A program made the translations under genes and the position numbers. The notes below the pieces were generated by a model that did no database searches, was not told the DNA's origin, and was given only the letters and a program-made list of their open reading frames with translations. From assembly GCA_947171615.1 (NCBI GenBank), contig CAMVYG010000054.1, positions 1 to 11,906 on the forward strand: a stretch of DNA of 11,906 nt, in the 5' to 3' direction. This DNA is from an uncultured Clostridia bacterium (GTDB lineage Bacteria > Bacillota > Clostridia > Oscillospirales > Acutalibacteraceae). This document shows positions 1-6,817 of the stretch, piece after piece; position 1 is the stretch's first letter; every line of letters starts with the position of its first letter.

Positions 1-78
1 GCTCCCGCCGCCTCTCTGGAGGCAGTGCTGGAAGCGGATCTGCGGGCCAGGCGGTTTGTGGAAGAGTGCTGCAAATAA
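1..78 (+). CDS. dxr: C-terminal end of probable 1-deoxy-D-xylulose 5-phosphate reductoisomerase (partial)
   Basis: The window opens inside a reading frame (frame 1) that encodes about 25 residues and ends at a TAA at 76-78. The fragment contains Ser-Leu-Glu-Ala-Val-Leu-Glu-Ala-Asp followed by a basic stretch. This resembles the 'SLEDILEAD..AR' tail typical of Dxr, the NADPH-dependent enzyme that converts 1-deoxy-D-xylulose 5-phosphate to 2-C-methyl-D-erythritol 4-phosphate in the MEP pathway. The assignment leans mainly on context, because dxr commonly precedes rseP and ispG in Firmicutes. The visible sequence is too short to prove identity. The downstream gene starts 33 nt later, which suggests one transcript. 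Confidence 0.7.
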   Translation, partial: APAASLEAVLEADLRARRFVEECCK

Positions 79-97
79 GAGGTTGGATCGTCATTTT

Positions 98-103
98 TAG
101 GAG
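98..103 (+). promoter_or_regulatory. Ribosome binding site fixing the TTG start of rseP
   Basis: TAGGAG lies 8 nt before the TTG at 112. No ATG or GTG occurs in this frame between the upstream in-frame stop (76-78) and 112. An ATG at 104 is in a different frame. The first in-frame ATG lies well inside the gene, beyond the HExxH catalytic motif. The Shine-Dalgarno sequence therefore supports initiation at TTG. Confidence 0.75.
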
Positions 104-111
104 ATGATTTT

Positions 112-1179
112 TTGCACGGATTGACAGTTGCTTTGCTGATTCTCGTAGGAGTCCTGTTGTTTGGATTTGTGATATTTTTTCACGAGCTGGGCCATTTTCT
201 TTTGGCGAAGGCTTCCGGGATCCGGGTCAATGAATTTGCTTTGGGCATGGGACCGAAGCTTTTTAGCTTTGGAAAGGGAGAGACCCGGTATTCTCTGCGG
301 CTGTTTCCCATCGGCGGTTACTGCGCCATGGAGGGTGAGGATGAGGAAAGCGCCGATGAACGCGCTTTTTCCAATAAAGCGGTCTGGCGCAGGATCTTAG
401 TGGTGATCGCAGGCGGGCTTTTTAATATTATTCTGGGTTTTTTCCTAATGCTGATCGTGCTGGGCCAGCAGGACACCTACGCCACTACCGAAATCGCGAA
501 ATTTGCTGAGAATTCCCGGCTGGAACTGGCCGGGGCACAGGTGGGGGATAAGATCGTAGAAATCGATGGATATGCGATTTTCACGGACAGAGATCTTTCC
601 TTTGCTCTGGCTTTGGCAAATCCCGATTCCATCTCCATGAAGGTGGAGCGTGACGGTCAAAAAGTGGATTTAGGTACCTTCGTTTTAAACGCCCAGGAAA
701 TTGAGGACGGCAAGCGTGTGGTTTCCATGGATTTCTGGGTGCAGCCGGAGCAGCGCACCTTTCTGGGGCTTGTGGGCCGCTCCGCGGCGGACACCTTTTC
801 CATGGCCCGCATGGTCATAGAAAGCCTGAAGGGGATTATGACCGGAAGATTTGGCCTCAATGATGTGGCCGGGCCGGTAGGCACTGCCCAGGCGATTTCT
901 CAGGCCGCGGGGGCCGGGCTTCAAGAGGGCTTCCTTCCGGCGGTCAACAACATTGTTTTGATGATCATCATGATCACCGTGAATCTGGGCATTGTGAATC
1001 TGCTGCCCCTGCCCGCTTTAGACGGCGGAAGACTGCTGTTTTTGCTGTGGGAGGGGATCACCCGGAAGCCGGTGCCTCAGAAATATGAGGGCTATGTCCA
1101 CGCGGCGGGCTTTTTCCTGTTGATGGCTCTAATGGCGGTCATTACCTTCAGCGATATCCTGCGGATCATACAGGGCTGA
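112..1179 (+). CDS. rseP: RseP-type site-2 intramembrane zinc metalloprotease
   Basis: Membrane-embedded zinc protease of 355 aa (peptidase family M50B) that cleaves transmembrane segments, typically of anti-sigma factors or leftover signal peptides. The first transmembrane helix (about residues 4-23) runs into the catalytic HELGH motif at 24-28 (zinc ligands His24 and His28, general base Glu25). A second membrane segment spans about 95-118. A single PDZ-like domain follows (about 125-195), with a typical 'AG..VGDKIVEIDG' core. The C-terminal membrane part has the 'NLLPLPALDGGRL' motif, with the third zinc ligand Asp304, and a last helix near 330-350. All catalytic elements are present and the length is normal for Gram-positive RseP/RasP (one PDZ rather than the two in E. 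coli). The start is TTG. It sits between probable dxr and ispG, a common linkage. The natural substrate cannot be read from the sequence. Confidence 0.95.
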   Translation: MHGLTVALLILVGVLLFGFVIFFHELGHFLLAKASGIRVNEFALGMGPKLFSFGKGETRYSLRLFPIGGYCAMEGEDEESADERAFSNKAVWRRILVVIAGGLFNIILGFFLMLIVLGQQDTYATTEIAKFAENSRLELAGAQVGDKIVEIDGYAIFTDRDLSFALALANPDSISMKVERDGQKVDLGTFVLNAQEIEDGKRVVSMDFWVQPEQRTFLGLVGRSAADTFSMARMVIESLKGIMTGRFGLNDVAGPVGTAQAISQAAGAGLQEGFLPAVNNIVLMIIMITVNLGIVNLLPLPALDGGRLLFLLWEGITRKPVPQKYEGYVHAAGFFLLMALMAVITFSDILRIIQG

Positions 1180-1216
1180 GCTTTGCCCGGGAAGTGAAAA
1201 AGAGAAGGGAAATCCA

Positions 1217-2266
1217 ATGAAAACAGGCAGAAATTCAATTCGTGTCATGGTGGGAAATGTTCCCATGGGAGGAAACGCGCCGGTCACGGTGCAGTCTATG
1301 CTCAGTGTTCCCTCTACCGATGTAAAGGGCAGTGTGCGGCAGGCAGTGCGGCTGGAACAGGCCGGCTGTGAGATCCTGCGCGCCGCCATTCCCGATCTGG
1401 AGGCTGTAAAGCTGATTCCCGCCATTAAGAAGGAAGTTCATATTCCGTTGGTGGCCGATATCCATTTTGACTATAAGCTGGCGTTGGAGGCCGCCGCTGC
1501 GGGGATCGATAAAATTCGTATCAATCCCGGTAACATTGGGGAAGACTCCCATGTGAAAGCGGTGGCGGACGCCTGCCGTGCCAGAGGGCTTCCCATTCGC
1601 ATTGGGGTGAATTCCGGCTCTGTGGAAAAGCATATTCTGGCAAAATACGGCAGCCCCACACCGGAGGCCTTGTGTGAAAGCGCCCTGTATCATGTACGGC
1701 TGCTGGAAAAATTTGATTTTACCGACATTGTTATTTCCTTAAAGACATCCTCTGTAAACAGTATGATCCGTGCTTATGAACTGATTGCAGAGCGTTGCCG
1801 CTATCCGCTGCACCTGGGGGTAACGGAGGCCGGAACGACCCGTATGGGGGTGCTGAAATCCGCTGTAGGCATCGGCAGCCTGCTGCAAAGAGGTATCGGC
1901 GATACCATTCGGGTATCGTTGACTGCCGATCCGGAAGAGGAGGTGCGTGCCGGGCTTGACCTGCTTCACGCGCTGGAGCTGCGGGGGGGAGTAAAATTTG
2001 TTTCCTGCCCTACCTGCGGGCGCACTCGCATTGACCTGATTTCCCTTGCAAATCAGGTGGAAACCGCTTTGGCGGGCTGTAAAAAAGATATCACCGTAGC
2101 CGTAATGGGCTGTGCGGTAAACGGGCCGGGAGAAGCCAGAGAGGCGGATATCGGTGTTGCAGGCGGTCACGGAGAGGGCCTGTTGTTTAAAAAGGGAAAG
2201 ATTTTACGGAAAGTTCCCGAAAATCAACTGCTGAAAGAGCTTCTGAAAGAAGTAGAGAAATTATAG
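1217..2266 (+). CDS. ispG: 4-hydroxy-3-methylbut-2-enyl diphosphate synthase (flavodoxin/ferredoxin)
   Basis: Cytoplasmic [4Fe-4S] enzyme of 349 aa that reduces 2-C-methyl-D-erythritol 2,4-cyclodiphosphate to HMBPP, the penultimate step of the MEP isoprenoid pathway. The N-terminal TIM-barrel part (about 1-240) begins with the family's 'VMVGNVPMGGNAPVTVQSM' region and includes 'VADIHFDYKLAL' and 'KIRINPGNIG'. The C-terminal cluster domain carries Cys264 and Cys267 in CPTCGRT and Cys299 in a C-A-V-N-G-P-G-E motif. Glu306 of that motif is the expected fourth ligand. The motif order matches E. coli IspG and the length is typical of the two-domain bacterial form. ATG at 1217 follows an AAGGGA ribosome binding site at 1205-1210. 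It starts 37 nt after rseP and, with probable dxr upstream, forms part of a MEP-pathway cluster. Confidence 0.97.
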   Translation: MKTGRNSIRVMVGNVPMGGNAPVTVQSMLSVPSTDVKGSVRQAVRLEQAGCEILRAAIPDLEAVKLIPAIKKEVHIPLVADIHFDYKLALEAAAAGIDKIRINPGNIGEDSHVKAVADACRARGLPIRIGVNSGSVEKHILAKYGSPTPEALCESALYHVRLLEKFDFTDIVISLKTSSVNSMIRAYELIAERCRYPLHLGVTEAGTTRMGVLKSAVGIGSLLQRGIGDTIRVSLTADPEEEVRAGLDLLHALELRGGVKFVSCPTCGRTRIDLISLANQVETALAGCKKDITVAVMGCAVNGPGEAREADIGVAGGHGEGLLFKKGKILRKVPENQLLKELLKEVEKL

Positions 2267-2297
2267 AGGCTTATTTGATCGGACGCTTGGAAATGGG

Positions 2298-2304
2298 AAA
2301 GGGG
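2298..2304 (+). promoter_or_regulatory. Ribosome binding site fixing the TTG start of polC
   Basis: AAAGGGG lies 7 nt before the TTG at 2312. The polC frame is closed by an in-frame TGA at 2276-2278, and no ATG or GTG lies between that stop and 2312. TTG is therefore the only early start with a matching Shine-Dalgarno sequence. Confidence 0.75.
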
Positions 2305-2311
2305 AAGAAGC

Positions 2312-5300
2312 TTGAATACGCTGGGAAAATTTTTTCAAAAAGAGCTGGAGGGAACTCCCTTTCCTTCTGTTTTGCTGGATGGAGAGATCACCAATTTTTC
2401 TGTCAACCGGGGAGACCGGGCGGTAAAAATATCCGCCCGGTTTTCAGAATTTGTGGAATACGGCGAGCTGCTTCGCCTTTCCGAGGCTCTGGAGGGCCCT
2501 GCTTTTGGGTTGAGCACCGTAAAGCTTTTGCCCCGGTTTCCGGAGGGATCCTTTTCCGCAAAATGCGTTTCGTCTCTGGTGCTGGCGTTAAAAGAAATGG
2601 ACGCCACCCTGAACGGCACCTTTAAACAGGCGGAAGCGGAATATCGGGATGGAACGCTGTCTGTCCGGCTGGCGCACGGTGGGTACGATCTGCTGGCGGC
2701 CCACAATACCGACGTAAAGCTCAAGGAGCTGATCCGGGAATGGTTTGGGATCGACTGCTCTGTGAAATTTACCGGAAAGCTTGCGGTAAAGGAAGGAGAC
2801 GGTTCCCTTTTAGAGCAGGTGCGCACTGAGGAGACAAAGCGCCTGCGGGAAGCCGCTATCCAGGAAATGGAAGAGTACGAGGAGGCCATGCAGGAGCGGG
2901 CCAGCCGCAGAAAGATCAGCGTTCGGGAAGGGGAAAGCCTGCTTCCCACAATCATTCCGGAAACGGCAAGGCCAGTTTTAGGGCCGGTTCCCAAGGGGAA
3001 GCTTACACCTTTGCGGGAAGCTGCCATTGATCTGGGCAATATCGTGGTGTGGGGAGAAATTTTCTCGGTGGAGTCCAAGGAGACCAGGGACAAAGCCCGG
3101 AAAATTTACAGCATCGATATCACCGACTACAGCGGTTCCGTCACCCTGAAGCTGCTGCAAAATATCGGGGAATGCAAAGAGCTGGACAAGCTGAAGGCCG
3201 GTCAGTCTATTCTGGTGCGGGGCGCTTTGGAATACGATAAATACGACAGGGAAAACGTGATGCGCCCCAGGGCCATCGCCACGGTAGACCAGGTGGAGAT
3301 CGTGGACGACGCCCTGCAAAAGCGGGTGGAGCTTCACTTACATACCAGCATGTCCGATATGGACGGCATGACCCCGCCGGCAGAGCTCATTAAGCGGGCC
3401 CACAACTGGGGCCAGAAAGCGGTTGCCATTACGGACCACGGTGTGGCTCAGGCTTTCCCCGAGGCCATGAACACGGTGGAAGCCATTCGCAAGGAGGACC
3501 CGGAATTCAAGGTGCTTTACGGTGTGGAGGCCTATTTTGTAAACGACCTTGTCCCGGCGGTGACGGGAGAAAGCAGCCGCTCTTTACAGGAAGATTTTAT
3601 CTGTTTTGACCTGGAAACCACCGGCCTTTCTGCGGCGAAGGACCGCATTACGGAAATCGGCGCCGTGCGGATCCATGACGGTCAGGTGACGGATCACTTC
3701 GATACCTTTGTGAACCCGGAGCTGCCCATTCCCCCGAAGATCACAGAGCTTACCAGTATTACCAATGAAATGGTGGCCGACGCCCCAAAGGAAGCGGAGG
3801 CGCTCCGGGCCTTTTACGAATTCTGTGGGGACAGCGAGATCGTGTTGGTAGCCCACAATGCGGGGTTTGATACCTCCTTTCTCCGGGCGGCAGGGGAGCG
3901 GACGGGAATTCCCTTTGCCCATCCGTATATCGATTCCGTACCCATCTGCCGGTCTCTGCTGAAAGATATTAAAAACTGCAAGCTGGACACGGTTGCAAAT
4001 TATTTGAAGCTGAAGCCCTTTCAGCACCACCGCGCGGATGACGACGCCGCGGTGCTGGGAGAAATTTTCCTGAATCTCATTGGCCGCCTGCGGGAAGACT
4101 GCGGCGCACAGAAGGTAGCGGATATCAATACCGCGCTGGCAGGGAGCGACCCCAAAAAGCTTCCCGCCTATCATCAGATCATTCTGGTAAAGAATCACAC
4201 CGGCTTGAAAAATCTGTACCGGCTGATCTCGGAAGGACATCTGCGCTATTTTTACCGGAATCCGCGCACGCCCAAAAGCCTGCTGAATAAGTACCGGGAA
4301 GGCCTGCTCATCGGCAGCGCCTGTGAGGCGGGAGAGCTGTTCCGGGCCATTGTGCGGGGAGAAACCTTTGAAAACCTCTGCAAGATTGCTGAATACTATG
4401 ACTATCTGGAAATCCAGCCCACCGGGAACAATCAGTTTATGGTGCGGGAGGGCAAAACGGATCTGGAAGGCCTGAAGGAATATAACCGCATGGTGGTAAA
4501 AATTGGGGAAAAGCTCCATAAACCGGTAGTGGCTACCTGCGACGTGCATTTTAAGGACCCGAAGGACGCGGATTTCCGCAAGATCCTGATGGCGGGCCGT
4601 GGCTTTACCGACGCGGAGGATCAGGCTCCGCTGTATATGCGCACCACTGCGGAAATGCTGAAGGAATTTGCTTACCTGGGAGAGGAAAAGGCCTTTGAAG
4701 TGGTGGTAACAAACCCCAACAAAATAGCGGATATGATCGATTATATCCGCCCGGTTCCCATGGGAAATTTCCCGCCCTTTATCGACGGCGCAGAGGAGCA
4801 GCTGAATTCCATTACCTGGCAGCGGGCCAAGGAAAAGTACGGCGATCCCCTGCCGGAGATCGTGGAAAAGCGGCTGGAAAAGGAGCTTGGCTCCATCAAT
4901 AAGCACGGCTTTTCCGTGCTGTATATGACAGCTCAAAAGCTGGTGGCGAATTCCGAGAAACATGGTTATCTGGTTGGCTCCCGTGGTTCGGTGGGTTCTT
5001 CCTTTGTGGCCAGTATGTCCGGTATTTCCGAGGTAAATCCCTTAGAGCCCCATTACGTCTGCCCCAACTGCAAGCACAGCGAGTTTATCACTGACGGCAG
5101 CTACGATTCCGGCTTTGACCTTCCGCCCAAGGATTGTCCCCACTGCGGCACGGCCATGGAGCGGGACGGCCACACTATTCCCTTTGAGACCTTCCTGGGC
5201 TTCGACGGAGACAAGGTGCCCGATATCGACCTGAATTTCTCCGGCGAATATCAGAGCGATTCCCACCGCTACACGGAAGAACTGTTCGGCAGAGACAACG

Positions 5301-6661
5301 TGTTCAAGGCCGGCACCATCGCCACCGTGGCGGATAAAACCGCCATCGGCTATGTGAGAAAATATGCGGAGGAGCGGGGCGTTACCTTCCATAAGGCGGA
5401 GGAAAAGCGGCTGGCGCTGGGCTGTACGGGGATCAAGCGCACTACCGGCCAGCATCCCGGCGGTATGATCGTCATTCCCCGAGGCATGGAGGTCTATGAT
5501 TTCTGCCCGGTACAGCACCCGGCCAACGACCAGAAGTCTGACAATATCACCACCCACTTCGACTTCCATTCCATTCACGACAATGTGTGCAAGCTGGACG
5601 AGCTGGGGCATGATGTGCCTACCATCTACCGCTACCTGGAGGATTATACCGGCATTCCGGTGATGAAGGTTTCCATGAGCGACCCGGAGGTCATGAGCCT
5701 GTTTGAATCGCCCAAGGCCCTGGGCGTTACCCCGGAGGATCTGGGCGGGGTGCGCACCGGCACTTTGTCCCTGCCGGAGCTGGGAACTCCGTTCGTGCGG
5801 GGAATGTTGGAGGAATGTAAGCCGACCCGGTTCTCCGACTTCTTGCAGATCTCCGGCCTGTCTCACGGTACGGACGTGTGGCTGGGCAATGCCCAGGAGC
5901 TGATCCGCAACGGCACCTGCACCATTTCCGAGGTAATTGGAACACGTGACCAGATTATGGTCTATCTGCTCAATAAGGGGCTGGAGCCCAAAATGGCCTT
6001 TAAGATCATGGAGATCGTCCGAAAGGGCAAGGCCACAAAGCTGTTGACGGAAGAACATATTGCCGCCATGAAGGAGCACAATGTACCCCAGTGGTATATC
6101 GACTCCTGCTTTAAGATCAAGTACATGTTCCCGAAGGCCCACGCCGCGGCCTATATGATCGCGGCTTTGCGCCTTGGATGGTATAAGGTTCACCGCCCGC
6201 TGGAATTTTACGCCGCTTATTTCACCGTGCGCAGCGATGATTTTGACGGCGCTTCCGCCATTGCGGGAAAAGACGCTGTTTCCCGGAAAATGCGGGAGCT
6301 GGATACAAAAATCAAAAACCGTGAGGCCAGCGCCAAGGAAGAAGGGGAGTTCGGCACTCTGCAAATCATCAATGAGATGCTGGCGCGGAACATTCAGCTG
6401 CTGCCTGTAGATCTGTATCAGTCTGACGCCACGAAATTTCTGGTGGAGGACGGAAAGATCCGGCTGCCCTTCTCTTCTCTGGGCGGCGTAGGCGGCGCTG
6501 CTGCCATCAGCTTGATGGAAGCGCGGCAGACCGGGGGAGAATATATCTCCATCGACGATTTGCAGTCCCGCGCCAAGGTTTCCAGCGCTGTGATCGAAAC
6601 TCTTCGGAGTGTGGGAGCGTTGAGCGGTATGCCGGAAAGCAGCCAGACTACCTTGTTTTGA
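2312..6661 (+). CDS. polC: DNA polymerase III alpha subunit, Gram-positive PolC type, with 3'-5' exonuclease
   Basis: Replicative DNA polymerase of 1449 aa that copies the chromosome at the fork with the beta clamp and proofreads its own errors. An N-terminal domain is followed by an OB-fold (about 235-330). The PHP domain starts with HLH at 342-344 and is interrupted by a DEDDh exonuclease (Asp433, Glu435, Asp520, His573, Asp578). PHP resumes, with Asp744 and His746 in a CDVHF motif. The polymerase core has GSRGSVGSS near 890-900 and a four-cysteine zinc knuckle (Cys917, Cys920, Cys942, Cys945). Its catalytic aspartates are Asp971 and Asp973 (PDIDLNF) and Asp1096 (KLDELGHD). The last five residues, QTTLF, form a beta-clamp-binding motif. 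All active-site residues are intact, and the length matches the roughly 1440 aa of Bacillus PolC. The start is TTG. It lies 45 nt after ispG and appears to end its operon. Confidence 0.98.
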   Translation: MNTLGKFFQKELEGTPFPSVLLDGEITNFSVNRGDRAVKISARFSEFVEYGELLRLSEALEGPAFGLSTVKLLPRFPEGSFSAKCVSSLVLALKEMDATLNGTFKQAEAEYRDGTLSVRLAHGGYDLLAAHNTDVKLKELIREWFGIDCSVKFTGKLAVKEGDGSLLEQVRTEETKRLREAAIQEMEEYEEAMQERASRRKISVREGESLLPTIIPETARPVLGPVPKGKLTPLREAAIDLGNIVVWGEIFSVESKETRDKARKIYSIDITDYSGSVTLKLLQNIGECKELDKLKAGQSILVRGALEYDKYDRENVMRPRAIATVDQVEIVDDALQKRVELHLHTSMSDMDGMTPPAELIKRAHNWGQKAVAITDHGVAQAFPEAMNTVEAIRKEDPEFKVLYGVEAYFVNDLVPAVTGESSRSLQEDFICFDLETTGLSAAKDRITEIGAVRIHDGQVTDHFDTFVNPELPIPPKITELTSITNEMVADAPKEAEALRAFYEFCGDSEIVLVAHNAGFDTSFLRAAGERTGIPFAHPYIDSVPICRSLLKDIKNCKLDTVANYLKLKPFQHHRADDDAAVLGEIFLNLIGRLREDCGAQKVADINTALAGSDPKKLPAYHQIILVKNHTGLKNLYRLISEGHLRYFYRNPRTPKSLLNKYREGLLIGSACEAGELFRAIVRGETFENLCKIAEYYDYLEIQPTGNNQFMVREGKTDLEGLKEYNRMVVKIGEKLHKPVVATCDVHFKDPKDADFRKILMAGRGFTDAEDQAPLYMRTTAEMLKEFAYLGEEKAFEVVVTNPNKIADMIDYIRPVPMGNFPPFIDGAEEQLNSITWQRAKEKYGDPLPEIVEKRLEKELGSINKHGFSVLYMTAQKLVANSEKHGYLVGSRGSVGSSFVASMSGISEVNPLEPHYVCPNCKHSEFITDGSYDSGFDLPPKDCPHCGTAMERDGHTIPFETFLGFDGDKVPDIDLNFSGEYQSDSHRYTEELFGRDNVFKAGTIATVADKTAIGYVRKYAEERGVTFHKAEEKRLALGCTGIKRTTGQHPGGMIVIPRGMEVYDFCPVQHPANDQKSDNITTHFDFHSIHDNVCKLDELGHDVPTIYRYLEDYTGIPVMKVSMSDPEVMSLFESPKALGVTPEDLGGVRTGTLSLPELGTPFVRGMLEECKPTRFSDFLQISGLSHGTDVWLGNAQELIRNGTCTISEVIGTRDQIMVYLLNKGLEPKMAFKIMEIVRKGKATKLLTEEHIAAMKEHNVPQWYIDSCFKIKYMFPKAHAAAYMIAALRLGWYKVHRPLEFYAAYFTVRSDDFDGASAIAGKDAVSRKMRELDTKIKNREASAKEEGEFGTLQIINEMLARNIQLLPVDLYQSDATKFLVEDGKIRLPFSSLGGVGGAAAISLMEARQTGGEYISIDDLQSRAKVSSAVIETLRSVGALSGMPESSQTTLF

Positions 6662-6687
6662 ATTCGCTGCTCGCAGTTCGTTGTTCG

Positions 6688-6745
6688 TTCAGGGCAAAGG
6701 ATTGCGCTGCATGTAGGAACCGGACTCCGGACGGTTCGCCCTGAA
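6688..6745 (+). other. Nested inverted-repeat structure in the polC-hisZ intergenic region
   Basis: Outer arms TTCAGGGC (6688-6695) and GCCCTGAA (6738-6745) are perfect reverse complements. Inside them a second perfect pair, GAACCG (6717-6722) and CGGTTC (6732-6737), abuts the outer 3' arm directly, so the two helices could stack coaxially. About 21 unpaired bases remain on the 5' side (6696-6716). The outer 3' arm shares three bases (6743-6745) with the following 13-bp hairpin, so the two cannot both form completely. The function is unknown. It could be part of the polC transcript 3' end, a small RNA, or a regulatory fold. No open reading frame or tRNA consensus explains it. Confidence 0.5.
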
Positions 6746-6785
6746 AGCAGTTTGTGGTTGACAAACTGCTTTCTTTAGTTTATTA
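6743..6785 (+). terminator. Probable rho-independent terminator of polC, doubling as inverted repeat over the his promoter
   Basis: A perfect 13-bp inverted repeat has arms GAAAGCAGTTTGT (6743-6755) and ACAAACTGCTTTC (6761-6773), separated by the 5-nt loop GGTTG. A T-rich tract (TTTAGTTTATTA, 6774-6785) follows. The stem is only moderately GC-rich and the T run is interrupted, so termination may be partial. It lies about 80 nt after the polC stop, which suits the end of that transcription unit. The same palindrome covers the -35 box of the next promoter, so an operator role is an alternative reading. Confidence 0.55.
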
Positions 6786-6786
6786 T
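6758..6786 (+). promoter_or_regulatory. Predicted sigma-A promoter of the his operon
   Basis: A consensus -35 hexamer TTGACA (6758-6763) and a -10 hexamer TATTAT (6781-6786; one mismatch to TATAAT) are separated by the ideal 17 bp. Transcription would start near 6793, giving a leader of about 25 nt before the hisZ start at 6818. That is too short for a T-box or a peptide attenuator. The -35 box sits in the loop and 3' arm of the 13-bp palindrome at 6743-6773, so anything binding the palindrome would compete with RNA polymerase. Confidence 0.75.
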
Positions 6787-6817
6787 AGTAGCACGCTAAA
6801 GCAAAAAGGAGGCCGCC

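Noticed and set aside
2275..2625. 116-codon + strand frame overlapping the start of polC
   Set aside because: It is out of frame with polC, is rich in Arg, Gly and Pro as frame shadows are, and has no recognisable motif. The polC frame is supported by its conserved N-terminal domain.
3584..4963. 459-codon open frame on the - strand inside polC
   Set aside because: It lies wholly opposite the exonuclease and polymerase parts of an unmistakable polC. Its translation shows no recognisable domain, and long antisense frames are expected from GC-rich third positions.
5042..5200. Intein or insertion in PolC around the cysteine-rich stretch
   Set aside because: The CPNC and CPHC pair is the normal zinc knuckle of PolC. 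Total length and flanking motifs match the family without extra sequence.
5042..6364. 440-codon open frame on the - strand inside polC
   Set aside because: It is a shadow of the polC polymerase core, with low-complexity, family-less translation and no ribosome binding site or independent context.
6688..6745. tRNA gene, suggested by 8-bp outer arms and a GGTTCG motif
   Set aside because: The element is only 58 nt, has no D arm or anticodon arm, and the GGTTCG lies in a stem rather than a T loop.
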